Source: Eubacteriales bacterium (GTDB lineage Bacteria; Bacillota; Clostridia; Peptostreptococcales; Anaerovoracaceae). From it: a stretch of DNA of 43,639 bases. The translations under genes and the position numbers were made by a program. The notes beneath the pieces are model-generated. The model did no database searches, had not been told where the DNA came from, and saw only the letters and a program-made list of their open reading frames with translations. This document shows positions 31,704 to 40,273 of this stretch, piece after piece (the stretch's first letter is position 1; each line of letters opens with the position of its first letter). The stretch lies in contig JAQUXD010000003.1 in the NCBI GenBank assembly GCA_028692535.1, positions 1 to 43,639 on the forward strand. The letters are read 5' to 3'.

Positions 31704-34700
31704 TCAATCATTTTCTTTTTCGGGCGCAGCCGCCATACGCTCCAGCAGGTCCAGCGTCTGGGCGATCACCGGCTCTTTTCTCCGCAGGATGGATAGCCTG
31801 GGTTCTACGCCGCCGAAGATGGTAAGACCGGGCCCGAACGCATCCAGAAGCGACGAGAGTATTTCAGGAGAAAGGACATTCTCTGCTTCAAACTGGAAAA
31901 CGAGGTTTTTATGCTGTAAGATGATGCGTCCGATGCCAAGAGCAGAAGCCATGGATCGGATCAGCGCCACATCCAACAGATTTTCCGCCTCCTTGGGCAG
32001 ATCTCCGAAACGATCCAGCAGTTCGTCCAGCATGTCGGATCGATCCTGAAGGTTTCGGATCAGGGCGATCCGCTTATACACCGAAAGCCTGGTCAGCTCA
32101 TCGGAAATATAAGTTTCCGGCAGATAGGCGGGAATAGACAATTCAATACTTGTATCGGCCTTGGGTCCGCTGTCCGGCACGGTTTTTCCCTGAAGCTCGT
32201 TCACGACTTCCTCCACCAGTTTGCAATACATCTCATAGCCGATGGACAACATATGCCCGGACTGCTCCGTGCCGAGGATATTTCCCGCGCCCCTCAGTTC
32301 CAAATCCCGCATAGCCACGTGGAAGCCTGCTCCGAACTCCGTAAACTCCCGGATGGCGCGAAGACGCTTTTCGGCGATTTCCGAAAGAACTTTATCCTTC
32401 CGATACACCAGATAAGCATAGGCCATACGATTGGAGCGGCCGACTCTGCCCCGAAGCTGATACAGCTGAGACAGTCCCAGACGGTCCGCGTCCATGATGA
32501 TGATGGTATTGGCATTGGGAATATCCAAACCGGATTCAATGATGGTGGTGGAGACCAGAACGTCGTACTCCCGATCCACAAATCCGATCATCACATCTTC
32601 AAGCTCACGTTCGCCCATCTGTCCGTGTCCTACAGCAATCCTCGCTTCGGGCACCCACTCGCCGAACTGTGCGGCGATCTTCCGGATTCCGCGTACCCGG
32701 TTGTACACCACATAGACCTGGCCGCCCCGGCCCATCTCCCGGCGAATGACATCCCGAAGCAGCAGATCGTCCTGTTCCATCACATAGGTTTGGACCGGAT
32801 AGCGATCTTCCGGCGGTTCCTCGATCACACTCATGTTTCTCACGCCGATCAGAGAAAGGTGGAGCGTTCTGGGAATCGGTGTTGCGGACAAGGTCAGCAC
32901 ATCCACACTTTCCTTTAGCTTTTTTATGACCTCCTTGTGCTGCACGCCGAATCGCTGTTCCTCGTCTACCACAAGAAGACCCAAGTCTTTGAAAACCACA
33001 TCGCCGGACAGGATCCGGTGCGTCCCGATTAAAAGATCGATCTCGCCGGTTTCCACCTGCTCGATGATCTTGTCCTGCTGTTTTTCGTTCCGAAAACGGG
33101 ACAGCATCTCCACACGAAACGGATAAGCCGAAAATCGCTGGGTCAGGGTATGGTAATGCTGATTGGCCAGCAAGGTGGTGGGCGCCAGGATCACGGCCTG
33201 TTTCCCGTGCTCCAGGCATTTGAAGATCGCCCGGGCCGCCACCTCCGTCTTGCCGTACCCCACATCTCCGCAGAGCAAGCGGTCCATGGCTTTGTCGCTT
33301 TGCATATCCTGTTTGATCTCCGCAGCGGCGTTGAGCTGATCGGCAGTCTCCTCAAACTCGAAAGCGTCTTCAAACTCCCGCTGCCAGGCAGAGTCCGCGC
33401 CGAAGGCATAGCCCGGAGCCTGTTCTCTTTTCGCCGCCAATTCCAGGAACTCCGCGGCCATTTCCGCAATGGCTTCCCGAGCTCGGGCTTTGACACGATG
33501 CCACTCCCCGCCGGACAGCCGATGGATGTGAGGTGTAAAACTGTCGCTGCCCACATATTTCTGGATGGAGCCCATCTGATCCACCGGAATATACAGCACA
33601 TCCTCGCCGGCGTAGCGAATTTTGAGATAATCCCGGATGCCTCCTTGGATCTCCAGCTTTTCGACACCCGTAAACTGTCCGATCCCGTGATTTTCGTGAA
33701 CGACATAGTCACCCTTTTGGATATCGGAAAAGGTCCTGATCTCCTGCCCTTTTTCCCGGTGTTGCCTGCGCCGCTGCTTCGTATGCGGAAAAATGTCCGC
33801 TTCGGAAATATACAGGATCTTCTCATCCGTGTATTCGAAGCCTCTGGACAAATCCCCCTGCCGGAGCGTTACACGGGCCAGCAAGCCGGATCGATCCAGG
33901 AATTCCTTCATGTTGGCCAGCCGCTCGGAGGATGAACAGACGACGGTCACATCGTAGCCCCGATCCACAAAGCGCGAGAGCTCTGTATCCAGCAATTCCA
34001 TATGACCGTTAAAGGAGGGCGCCTGACGCACCGATAGAGCGCGGATCTCATCCAGCCGCTCTACACCGGGAATCTGCTGTGTAAAGGGTGTGCAATAGTA
34101 GACATCGCACACAGCGCTCATGGCTGTCAAGGCGAGGTGGTCCTTGCTCTCCGGAAGAGAATGAAAGTCTTCGAGTGTGCCTTCTCCCCGTTCCAGGATT
34201 AACCTGCGGCTTTCTTCCGATTCCTTCTCGTAAAAGTCGAAAACTTCCCGAATCCGCACAGGATCATCGAACATCACAAATCCCGGGTCCGGAAGATATT
34301 CCCAAAGATGGTGGGGTTCCTGATAAAAATAGGAGATGTAATGTTCCAAATATTGGAGATTGACGCCTTCTTCGATACAATCGATCAGATGATCCCTTCG
34401 TTCCTTCAGCCGTCGGACCGCTTCCGGATCGCTCTGTCGGGGCAAGGCGTTCTGATAGGCTTGCCGTACGCGCTTGACAGCGGCCTCAAAAACTTGATCC
34501 TGACCGATGAGCAGTTGGGCAGGAAAGAGTTCAATGCGCTCCACATTCTGCAAAGACCGTTGCGTCTGGGCGTCGAACAGCCGAAGGGAATCTACATCCT
34601 CGTCGAACAATTCGATGCGAAAGGGATCCTCTCTCCCCGGCGGGAACACATCGACAATGTCACCCCGGGCCGCGAATTGTCCGGGAGATTCAACGATATC

Positions 34701-35123
34701 CGCCCGTTCGTAGCCCATGCGGGACAAGCGTCTGAGAAGCGCCTCCCGGTCGATGGTGGTCGAAAGAGAAAGATGGATCCTTTCGCTGCGGTAGACTTCT
34801 TTCGGCGGCAGTTTCTTCAGCGCGCCCAGGATGGGCGTCACGACAACACAAGGATCCCCGGCGCTCAATTTTTCCAGGATCCGGAGACGGGCGGCCAGTT
34901 CCGTAGGGCTTTTTGCTTCGTAGCGCAAAGCGCCCGGTTCCATGTCGGGCCATACGTACACCGGCACAGACGCAAAAAAGGACAGGTCTTGCGCCAATCG
35001 CTTCGCCCGGTTTTCTGACGGTGTAACGATCAGGCTCTGTCCTTGCTTCCCATCGGCCAAACGGGCTGCTGTCAGTGCGATTCTCGTATCGGAAATACCC
35101 GATAGATTGATGATTCTTCCCAT
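31704..35123 (-). CDS. mfd: Transcription-repair coupling factor
   Basis: I place the start at the ATG at 35123 (1139 residues), 2 nt after the pth stop with GGAAG upstream. The protein shows the Mfd order: UvrB-like N-terminal domains (residues about 1-400; GQFAARGDIVDVFPPG near 150), an RNA polymerase interaction domain (GDYVVHENHGIGQF, about 475-540), RecG-like helicase lobes (LLCGDVGYGKTEVAARA, DEEQRFGV, SATPIPRTLHLS, QLRGRVGRS) and a C-terminal TRCF domain (about 1000-1100). It removes stalled RNA polymerase and recruits UvrA. Together with uvrA and uvrB here it gives a transcription-coupled repair set. Confidence 0.98.
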   Translation of the reverse strand: MGRIINLSGISDTRIALTAARLADGKQGQSLIVTPSENRAKRLAQDLSFFASVPVYVWPDMEPGALRYEAKSPTELAARLRILEKLSAGDPCVVVTPILGALKKLPPKEVYRSERIHLSLSTTIDREALLRRLSRMGYERADIVESPGQFAARGDIVDVFPPGREDPFRIELFDEDVDSLRLFDAQTQRSLQNVERIELFPAQLLIGQDQVFEAAVKRVRQAYQNALPRQSDPEAVRRLKERRDHLIDCIEEGVNLQYLEHYISYFYQEPHHLWEYLPDPGFVMFDDPVRIREVFDFYEKESEESRRLILERGEGTLEDFHSLPESKDHLALTAMSAVCDVYYCTPFTQQIPGVERLDEIRALSVRQAPSFNGHMELLDTELSRFVDRGYDVTVVCSSSERLANMKEFLDRSGLLARVTLRQGDLSRGFEYTDEKILYISEADIFPHTKQRRRQHREKGQEIRTFSDIQKGDYVVHENHGIGQFTGVEKLEIQGGIRDYLKIRYAGEDVLYIPVDQMGSIQKYVGSDSFTPHIHRLSGGEWHRVKARAREAIAEMAAEFLELAAKREQAPGYAFGADSAWQREFEDAFEFEETADQLNAAAEIKQDMQSDKAMDRLLCGDVGYGKTEVAARAIFKCLEHGKQAVILAPTTLLANQHYHTLTQRFSAYPFRVEMLSRFRNEKQQDKIIEQVETGEIDLLIGTHRILSGDVVFKDLGLLVVDEEQRFGVQHKEVIKKLKESVDVLTLSATPIPRTLHLSLIGVRNMSVIEEPPEDRYPVQTYVMEQDDLLLRDVIRREMGRGGQVYVVYNRVRGIRKIAAQFGEWVPEARIAVGHGQMGERELEDVMIGFVDREYDVLVSTTIIESGLDIPNANTIIIMDADRLGLSQLYQLRGRVGRSNRMAYAYLVYRKDKVLSEIAEKRLRAIREFTEFGAGFHVAMRDLELRGAGNILGTEQSGHMLSIGYEMYCKLVEEVVNELQGKTVPDSGPKADTSIELSIPAYLPETYISDELTRLSVYKRIALIRNLQDRSDMLDELLDRFGDLPKEAENLLDVALIRSMASALGIGRIILQHKNLVFQFEAENVLSPEILSSLLDAFGPGLTIFGGVEPRLSILRRKEPVIAQTLDLLERMAAAPEKEND

Positions 35124-35125
35124 AG

Positions 35126-35731
35126 TTACGCTTCCGGTGATTCCTTTTCCCGATTTTCTCTGGCTTCCGGAGCACTGCCGCTCCACTGGCGCATCGCCTC
35201 GTCGATCCCTTGCCGAATAAACACCTCTCCGGCCCGTGCGGCCCGGGATACGGCCTGAGCAAGCAAAGGCTTTTCCTGCTGCGTATAATTCATCAGCACA
35301 TATTTTTCCAAAGGGATACAGCCGCTGTTTCCGATGCCGATACGGATGCGGGGAAAATCATCCCTGCCCAACTGAAAAATCACCGACCGCATTCCGTTAT
35401 GGGTGCCGGCGCTGCCGCTTCTGCGAATGCGAATCTCGCCCACAGGCAGGTCGATATCATCATAGATCACGAGAAGATCCTCCGGTTCCGCCTTGTAATA
35501 CTCCATCAGGGGCCGGATCGATTCACCGCTCAGGTTCATGTAGGTCTGAGGTTTGACCAGGATCACTTTCTCTCCGTCCAGAAATCCTTCGCCCAGAAGC
35601 GCTTTGTGTTTGATTTTTTTGATGGGGATCCCCAGATGCTCCGAAAGAAGATCCAGTGTCAGAAATCCCATGTTATGACGGGTTTGTTCGTATTCCCGTC
35701 CCGGGTTCCCCAATCCGCAGATGATAACCAT
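35126..35731 (-). CDS. pth: Peptidyl-tRNA hydrolase
   Basis: The start is taken at the ATG at 35731, with GGAAGG close upstream, giving 201 residues beginning MVIICGLGNPG. Pth releases peptides from prematurely dropped peptidyl-tRNA. The catalytic His is in YEQTRHNMGF, the substrate Asn sits in KPQTYMNLSGES, the general-base Asp region is VIYDDIDLPVGEIRIR, and a second Asn is in GTHNGMRS. It lies between prs and mfd as in Bacillus; the spacer to prs holds a GC-rich hairpin. Confidence 0.95.
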   Translation of the reverse strand: MVIICGLGNPGREYEQTRHNMGFLTLDLLSEHLGIPIKKIKHKALLGEGFLDGEKVILVKPQTYMNLSGESIRPLMEYYKAEPEDLLVIYDDIDLPVGEIRIRRSGSAGTHNGMRSVIFQLGRDDFPRIRIGIGNSGCIPLEKYVLMNYTQQEKPLLAQAVSRAARAGEVFIRQGIDEAMRQWSGSAPEARENREKESPEA

Positions 35732-35749
35732 TTTGCCTTCCGTTAAATC

Positions 35750-35771
35750 CGGCGGCTCCAAAGAGCCGCCG
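35750..35771 (-). other. GC-rich stem-loop between prs and pth
   Basis: CGGCGGCTC and GAGCCGCCG form a perfect 9-bp stem with a TTTG loop on the minus strand. Only GATTTAAC follows, so it is a poor terminator; a processing or attenuation hairpin just before the pth ribosome site is more likely. Confidence 0.6.
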
Positions 35772-35779
35772 CAAGCTGT

Positions 35780-36733
35780 TTATTCATCGAACAGTCGACT
35801 GATCGAGTCGTTGGTGAATATTCGTATCATCGCTTCGGCAAAGAGCGGCGCTACCGATAGTACCTTGATCTTGCTGAGCATCTTTTCCGGAGGAATGGGA
35901 ATGGTGTTCAGCAGGATCATCTCCTTGATGACGGATGCTTCGATCCGTTCCAGCGCAGGTCCGGATAGAATGGGATGTGTCGCTGCCGCATAGACATCCT
36001 TTGCGCCCATGGCGACCATGGCGTTGGCCGCGTTGCAGATCGTTCCGGCAGTATCGATCATATCATCCACAAGAATACAGTTCTTGCCTTCGATATCTCC
36101 GATGATGTTCATGATCTCCGACACGTTGGCTTTAGGTCTGCGCTTGTCGATGATCGCGATGGGTACATCAAACGGGTGCGCCATGCTGCGGGCCCTGGAA
36201 ACACTCCCGTGATCCGGGGACACGATCACCAGATCATCCAAGTCTTTCTCTCTGAAATACTTGACCAGGATCGGCATTCCTTTCAGGTGGTCCACCGGGA
36301 TGTTGAAGTATCCCTGGATTTGCGAAGCGTGGAGGTCCATGGTGACCACACGATCTGCGCCGGCCGTGCTGATGATATCCGCTACCAGCTTGGCCGTGAT
36401 CGGATCTCTCGCTTTTGCTTTACGATCCTGCCTGGCATAACCGTAATAGGGAACCACCGCGTTGATCCGTCCTGCGGAAGCACGCTTCACCGCATCGATC
36501 ATGATACAGAGTTCCATGAGATTGTCGTTGACCGGGTCGCAGGTCGGCTGAATGATGTAAGTATCCAGGCCCCGAACCGTTTCCCAGAGACTAACGGAGA
36601 CTTCTCCATCGCTGAATTTGCTTACTGTCGCCTTTCCCAGGGTCCTTCCCATGATTCCTGCTATTTCTTCTGCCAGCTCGGGATGTGCGTTCCCTGCGAA
36701 AATCTTGTAGTCGGCAAATACTCCGCTTTTCAT
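35780..36733 (-). CDS. prs: Ribose-phosphate pyrophosphokinase
   Basis: The protein makes PRPP from ribose 5-phosphate and ATP. It contains all class I PRPP-synthase motifs: FAGNAHPELAEEIA near the start, TVRGLDTYIIQPT, YYGYARQDRKAK, VVTMDLHASQIQGYF, SPDHGSVSRA and the PRPP site CILVDDMIDTAGTI. I start at the ATG at 36733 (317 residues, the usual length) with GGAGG upstream; a GTG at 36763 would add ten basic residues. It is 48 nt after the glmU-like gene and supplies PRPP used by xpt, pncB and sensed by PurR, all in this window. Confidence 0.96.
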   Translation of the reverse strand: MKSGVFADYKIFAGNAHPELAEEIAGIMGRTLGKATVSKFSDGEVSVSLWETVRGLDTYIIQPTCDPVNDNLMELCIMIDAVKRASAGRINAVVPYYGYARQDRKAKARDPITAKLVADIISTAGADRVVTMDLHASQIQGYFNIPVDHLKGMPILVKYFREKDLDDLVIVSPDHGSVSRARSMAHPFDVPIAIIDKRRPKANVSEIMNIIGDIEGKNCILVDDMIDTAGTICNAANAMVAMGAKDVYAAATHPILSGPALERIEASVIKEMILLNTIPIPPEKMLSKIKVLSVAPLFAEAMIRIFTNDSISRLFDE

Positions 36734-36780
36734 TTTTCTCTTTTTCCTCCGTTTTTCATTCACTCAGTTTTCTGTGACGG

Positions 36781-37512
36781 CTATTTTTTTTTCTTGTCCA
36801 GCAGGCCGCGCTTCTCGACCCAGCCGGGCACGTTTTCCTGACGGGCGCGTGCTACTGCCAGCGCGCCGGCGGGCACGTCTTTTGTCAGCGTGCTTCCGGC
36901 TGCCACATAAGCCTTTTCTCCCACGTTGATCGGAGAAATCAAGTTGGTGTTGCATCCGATAAAGGCCCGATCCGCCACAGCGGAACGGTGTTTGGTACTG
37001 CCGTCGTAATTCACGAAAACAACCCCGCAGCCCAAATTGATATTCTGTCCGAGATCCGCATCGCCCACATAGGTAAGGTGCGGCACTTTGGTTCCGTCGC
37101 CGATGACGGAGTTCTTGATTTCCACAAAGTCGCCGATCTTGACATTGTCACCGATTCTGCTGTCGGGGCGCAGATAAGCAAAGGGTCCGATCTTGCATTC
37201 GTTTCCGATCTCGCTTTCCACGATTTGAGAAGCCTGGATTTCCACGCCGTTTCCGATGACGCTGTCCACGATTCTGGTATTGGCGCCGATGATGCAATCG
37301 TTTCCGACAACCGTTTTTCCAGATAAAAGAACACCCGGATAAACGATGGTCCCCCCGCCGATGGTGACAGTATCGTCTATGTAGGTGTTTTCAGGATCGA
37401 TGAACTCCACGCCGTTTTGCACGTGCTCAAACACAATGACCAGTCTGCGTTCCCGCTTATTCTCGCATTCCGCCTTGAAGTCTTCCATGGTAATGTTTTC
37501 TCGTTTTTTCAT
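36781..37512 (-). CDS. glmU: GlmU acetyltransferase half only (left-handed beta-helix), uridylyltransferase domain missing
   Basis: The 243-residue protein equals the C-terminal half of GlmU. After a short helix-rich start (EDFKAECENKRERR, like the GlmU linker) a left-handed beta-helix of hexapeptide repeats runs from about residue 38 to 215. All active-site residues of the acetyltransferase can be placed: Arg115, Lys133, His145, Tyr148, Asn159 and Lys174, in the same spacing as E. coli Arg333, Lys351, His363, Tyr366, Asn377 and Lys392. The nucleotidyltransferase domain (about 230 residues) is not present upstream in any frame; a promoter (37545-37573) and GGAGG before the ATG show a genuine short gene. 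It should still make N-acetylglucosamine 1-phosphate, with another protein needed to form UDP-GlcNAc. Confidence 0.88.
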   Translation of the reverse strand: MKKRENITMEDFKAECENKRERRLVIVFEHVQNGVEFIDPENTYIDDTVTIGGGTIVYPGVLLSGKTVVGNDCIIGANTRIVDSVIGNGVEIQASQIVESEIGNECKIGPFAYLRPDSRIGDNVKIGDFVEIKNSVIGDGTKVPHLTYVGDADLGQNINLGCGVVFVNYDGSTKHRSAVADRAFIGCNTNLISPINVGEKAYVAAGSTLTKDVPAGALAVARARQENVPGWVEKRGLLDKKKK

Positions 37513-37544
37513 TACGTGCCTCCGTTTCTGAAACAGACACTAAG

Positions 37545-37573
37545 AGTATAGCATCCTTTGTCTACCAACGCAA
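37545..37573 (-). promoter_or_regulatory. Predicted promoter of the glmU-prs-pth-mfd unit
   Basis: Minus strand TTGCGT (37573-37568), 17 nt, TATACT (37550-37545), about 30 nt before the start codon. Confidence 0.65.
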
Positions 37574-37575
37574 AG

Positions 37576-37598
37576 AAAAACGACATCCCAATGTATCG
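37576..37598 (-). terminator. Weak terminator-like hairpin after spoVG
   Basis: On the minus strand a short stem with a two-base bulge (CGATACAT, loop TGGG, ATGTCG) is followed by TTTTTC. The stem is weak, so some read-through into the glmU-like gene is expected. Confidence 0.4.
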
Positions 37599-37628
37599 CT
37601 GAGCTGCCGTTCGTCTTTGTGCTCTGAA

Positions 37629-37910
37629 TTATTCCGAAGTTATTTCCGACGGGGGGGCCGCTTCGATCACTCTGTACTTCTCGAAGATCGCATCGGAAAT
37701 TTTCTTCCGCGTTTCTGCCAGCAGCGGATGCGCTACATCCTTGAATGTATCCCCCACTCTCTTGCTGGGCATCGCAACGAAGTACCCTTTTTCTCCCTCG
37801 ACGATTTTGATGTCATGCACTACGAATTCATCGTCGAAGGTGACGGAGGCAACAGCTTTCATCCTGCCGCCGTTGTCCATCGTGCGTATTCTTACATCGG
37901 TAATATCCAT
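37629..37910 (-). CDS. spoVG: SpoVG family regulator
   Basis: The 93-residue protein begins MDITDVRIRTMDNGGRMKAV, then TFDDEFVVHDIKIVEGEKGYFVAMPSKR and a C-terminal helix, as in SpoVG, a small nucleic-acid-binding regulator present also in non-sporulating Bacillota. The start at 37910 is supported by AGAGAGGTGG upstream; a longer frame to 37973 would begin inside the -10 box of the promoter (37972-37999) and is rejected. Position between purR and the glmU-like gene is the conserved one. The C-terminal tail (after KYRVIEAA) is short. Confidence 0.95.
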   Translation of the reverse strand: MDITDVRIRTMDNGGRMKAVASVTFDDEFVVHDIKIVEGEKGYFVAMPSKRVGDTFKDVAHPLLAETRKKISDAIFEKYRVIEAAPPSEITSE

Positions 37911-37971
37911 ACACACACCACCTCTCTGCAAGTCCAAAGCTTTACCGCTATGGGCGGTTACGGGTACTTTC

Positions 37972-37999
37972 ATTATATATCGATTTATAGAATATTCAA
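37972..37999 (-). promoter_or_regulatory. Predicted spoVG promoter
   Basis: Minus strand TTGAAT (37999-37994), 16 nt, TATAAT (37977-37972). A perfect palindrome GTAAATATTTAC (38001-38012) abuts the -35 on the upstream side. This is a vegetative-type promoter; I see no clear sigma-H pattern. Confidence 0.65.
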
Positions 38000-38040
38000 G
38001 GTAAATATTTACATTTTTAGAAATCTTTCGGATTTACCGC

Positions 38041-38880
38041 TCAAACCGGTGTTTTCTCCCGAAACCAATCCTTTTCGATCTTCGGGTTCAGCCGAACGCC
38101 CGCCACTCCGTCGTTCTTTTCGTCCAAATCCAGCAGCAACAAGGGAAAGTAGTCGCCGATTTTCTTGCGGTGGTCCGATTCGGCAACAATCATCACGCCG
38201 ATGCCCACGGCATGGGCGTCGAATTCGCGCAGCATGTCCTGAATGCCTTTAATACTGCCGCCGCCACGCATAAAATCATCGATGATCAGCGCCTTTGCCC
38301 CCGGTTGGATGGCTCTCTTTGCCAAAGACATCTTCTGGATCCGATCGGCGGATCCGGAAAAATAGTTGATGCTCACCGTGGATCCCTCGGAAATCTTGCT
38401 TTCCCGGCGGAGCACGATCAGCGGAAGGCGCAACAGCTCCGCCGTAAAAGCGGCAATTGCAATGCCCTTTGTTTCCACCGTAACCACACAGGTTGCCTCC
38501 GATTCCGCGAAATGCCGCGCAAAAATCTCAGCGACGCCCCGGGCAATGTGGGGGTCGAACATGATGTCCGATGTATACAGGAAGCCGCTTCCCAGCACCC
38601 GGTCCGTTTCCAGGAACCGCCGCCGGATCTCCCGCAGCGTTTCCAGTGCTTTTTCTCCGGAAATGTGGGGCACATAGCGGACTCCGCCCCGGGCGCCTGT
38701 CGTTGTGGCCACCCTCCCGTAGCCGCCTTCGTCCACGGACTCCCGAATCGTCTTCATGTCTTGGCTGACACTGGATTTTGCACAGTCAAACAATGCGGCA
38801 AAATAGCCCAGAGAAAAATCTTTGTTGGGGTTTTTCGTCAGTATTTGAAGGATTCTGCAGATCCGCTCCGTTCGTTTCAT
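38041..38880 (-). CDS. purR: Purine operon repressor PurR
   Basis: The 279-residue protein has an N-terminal winged-helix domain (about 1-75: RICRILQILTKNPNKDFSLGYFA, AKSSVSQDM) and a C-terminal phosphoribosyltransferase-like domain with the PRPP-binding motif ALIIDDFMRGGGS near residue 200. In Bacillus, PurR represses purine synthesis and transport genes and PRPP relieves repression. It overlaps murC by 4 nt, unlike Bacillus where purR follows ispE. The window contains a plausible target, the xpt-transporter operon with a PurBox-like site (18184-18207). Confidence 0.95.
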   Translation of the reverse strand: MKRTERICRILQILTKNPNKDFSLGYFAALFDCAKSSVSQDMKTIRESVDEGGYGRVATTTGARGGVRYVPHISGEKALETLREIRRRFLETDRVLGSGFLYTSDIMFDPHIARGVAEIFARHFAESEATCVVTVETKGIAIAAFTAELLRLPLIVLRRESKISEGSTVSINYFSGSADRIQKMSLAKRAIQPGAKALIIDDFMRGGGSIKGIQDMLREFDAHAVGIGVMIVAESDHRKKIGDYFPLLLLDLDEKNDGVAGVRLNPKIEKDWFREKTPV

Positions 38881-40262
38881 TTTTGATCCGATCCCAATAT
38901 GATCTCTCCGACTCTGTATATGTCGCCTGCTCCCATGGTCATCACCATGTCGCCGTCCTCTGCTCTTTGAGATACAAAAGCAGCCATCTCCTGAAAGTCC
39001 GGAATGAAGAACACATCCTTTTCCGGGTGCATTTCTTTGATCTTGTCCGCCAAAGATTCCGCGCTGATCTGGTAGATATTCTTCTCCCGCGCTGCGTAGA
39101 TCTCTGCCAGAACCACCGCATCGGCAGCGCTGAGCGCTTCGGCAAACTCATTGAAAAGCGCTCTTGTCCGCGTATAGGTATGAGGCTGAAACAGGCACCA
39201 CAACCGCCGGTGGGGCACGTTTTGCGCTGCGGCCAGCGTGGCCCGTATCTCCGTGGGATGATGGGCATAGTCGTCCACGACGGTCACGCCGCCGGAGGTG
39301 ATGCCTTGAACGTCGAACCGGCGCCGCGTTCCCGTAAAAGTTTGAAGCGTTTCTTTCATATGCACCGGGGACACGCCCAGTTCGCAGCAGGTCGCAATGG
39401 CGGCAAGACTGTTGGCAACATTGTGCTCTCCGGGTACCGCCAGTTGGAGTGTATCCTGAAAAATGCCGTTCTGATACAGATCATAGGCCGGACAGCCTTT
39501 GCTGTCGAATCGGATATTTTTCGCGCAGAAGTCACTGGTCTCGTTAAAGCCGAAGCGGACCACCTTGCAGGGAAGGTCATGAACGGCCGCTTTGACAAAC
39601 GGATTGGCGTCGAAAGCCACGACGGTCCCTTCCTGCGGCACCAGCTCGGCGAAGGCCGTGAAAGAATCGGCGATGTGCTCAATGTCGCGAAAGTAGTCCA
39701 GGTGGTCCGAGTCGATGTTCAATATGACCTCGATCCGGGGCTTCAGGCTCAAGAAGCTGTCCATGTATTCACAGGCTTCCGTCACGAAGTACGCGCTGTT
39801 GCCCACTTTCACATTGCCCTTCAACTCGCTCAGGATGCCGCCCACAAGGATCGTGGGAGACAAGCCGGCGTTTTCGAGGATCAGGGAGATCATCGACGTG
39901 GTGGTCGTCTTTCCGTGGGTCCCGGATACGGCCACCGAAAGCGCATAGTCGGCCATGACGGCGCCCAGGGCTTCCGCCCGGCTCATCACGGCAATCCCTC
40001 TTTCTTTTGCGGCAGTCCATTCCGGATTTTCAGCGGATACCGCTGCGGAGTAAATCAGCAGATCCGTATCCTTCAGATTGGAAGCGTCATGACGGATATA
40101 CACCTGCGCGCCCAGAGATTCCAAATGCTTCGTCACGTCGCTTTCCTTGATGTCCGAGCCGGACACGGCGTAGCCCCGGCTCAATAGGATCTCGGCGATG
40201 GCCGACAGGCCGATGCCGCCGATGCCGACGCAATGGATGTGTTTGTATGAATTCAGGTTCAT
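38877..40262 (-). CDS. murC: UDP-N-acetylmuramate-L-alanine ligase
   Basis: The 461-residue protein adds L-Ala to UDP-MurNAc in the cytosol, the first amino-acid step of peptidoglycan synthesis. It shows the Rossmann start HCVGIGGIGLSAIAEILL, the ATP-binding loop VSGTHGKTTTT at 112-122, a central ligase domain with NIDSDHLDYF and PGEHNVANSLAA, and the C-terminal DDYAHHPTEI and FQPHTYTRT motifs. It follows thrC by 11 nt and overlaps purR by 4 nt. Confidence 0.97.
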   Translation of the reverse strand: MNLNSYKHIHCVGIGGIGLSAIAEILLSRGYAVSGSDIKESDVTKHLESLGAQVYIRHDASNLKDTDLLIYSAAVSAENPEWTAAKERGIAVMSRAEALGAVMADYALSVAVSGTHGKTTTTSMISLILENAGLSPTILVGGILSELKGNVKVGNSAYFVTEACEYMDSFLSLKPRIEVILNIDSDHLDYFRDIEHIADSFTAFAELVPQEGTVVAFDANPFVKAAVHDLPCKVVRFGFNETSDFCAKNIRFDSKGCPAYDLYQNGIFQDTLQLAVPGEHNVANSLAAIATCCELGVSPVHMKETLQTFTGTRRRFDVQGITSGGVTVVDDYAHHPTEIRATLAAAQNVPHRRLWCLFQPHTYTRTRALFNEFAEALSAADAVVLAEIYAAREKNIYQISAESLADKIKEMHPEKDVFFIPDFQEMAAFVSQRAEDGDMVMTMGAGDIYRVGEIILGSDQK

Positions 40263-40273
40263 TCTGCTTCCTT

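Noticed and set aside
35124..35186. Longer Mfd start at 35186 within pth
   Set aside because: The extension overlaps pth and reads as low-quality sequence; the ATG at 35123 has a ribosome site and begins the conserved domain.
37513..37628. Frameshifted N-terminal half of glmU
   Set aside because: The gap to spoVG is 116 nt and contains a promoter and a weak hairpin; there is no space for a 230-residue domain in any frame.
37911..37973. Longer N-terminus of SpoVG starting at 37973
   Set aside because: It would begin inside the TATAAT box of the predicted promoter, and the added 21 residues do not look like SpoVG.
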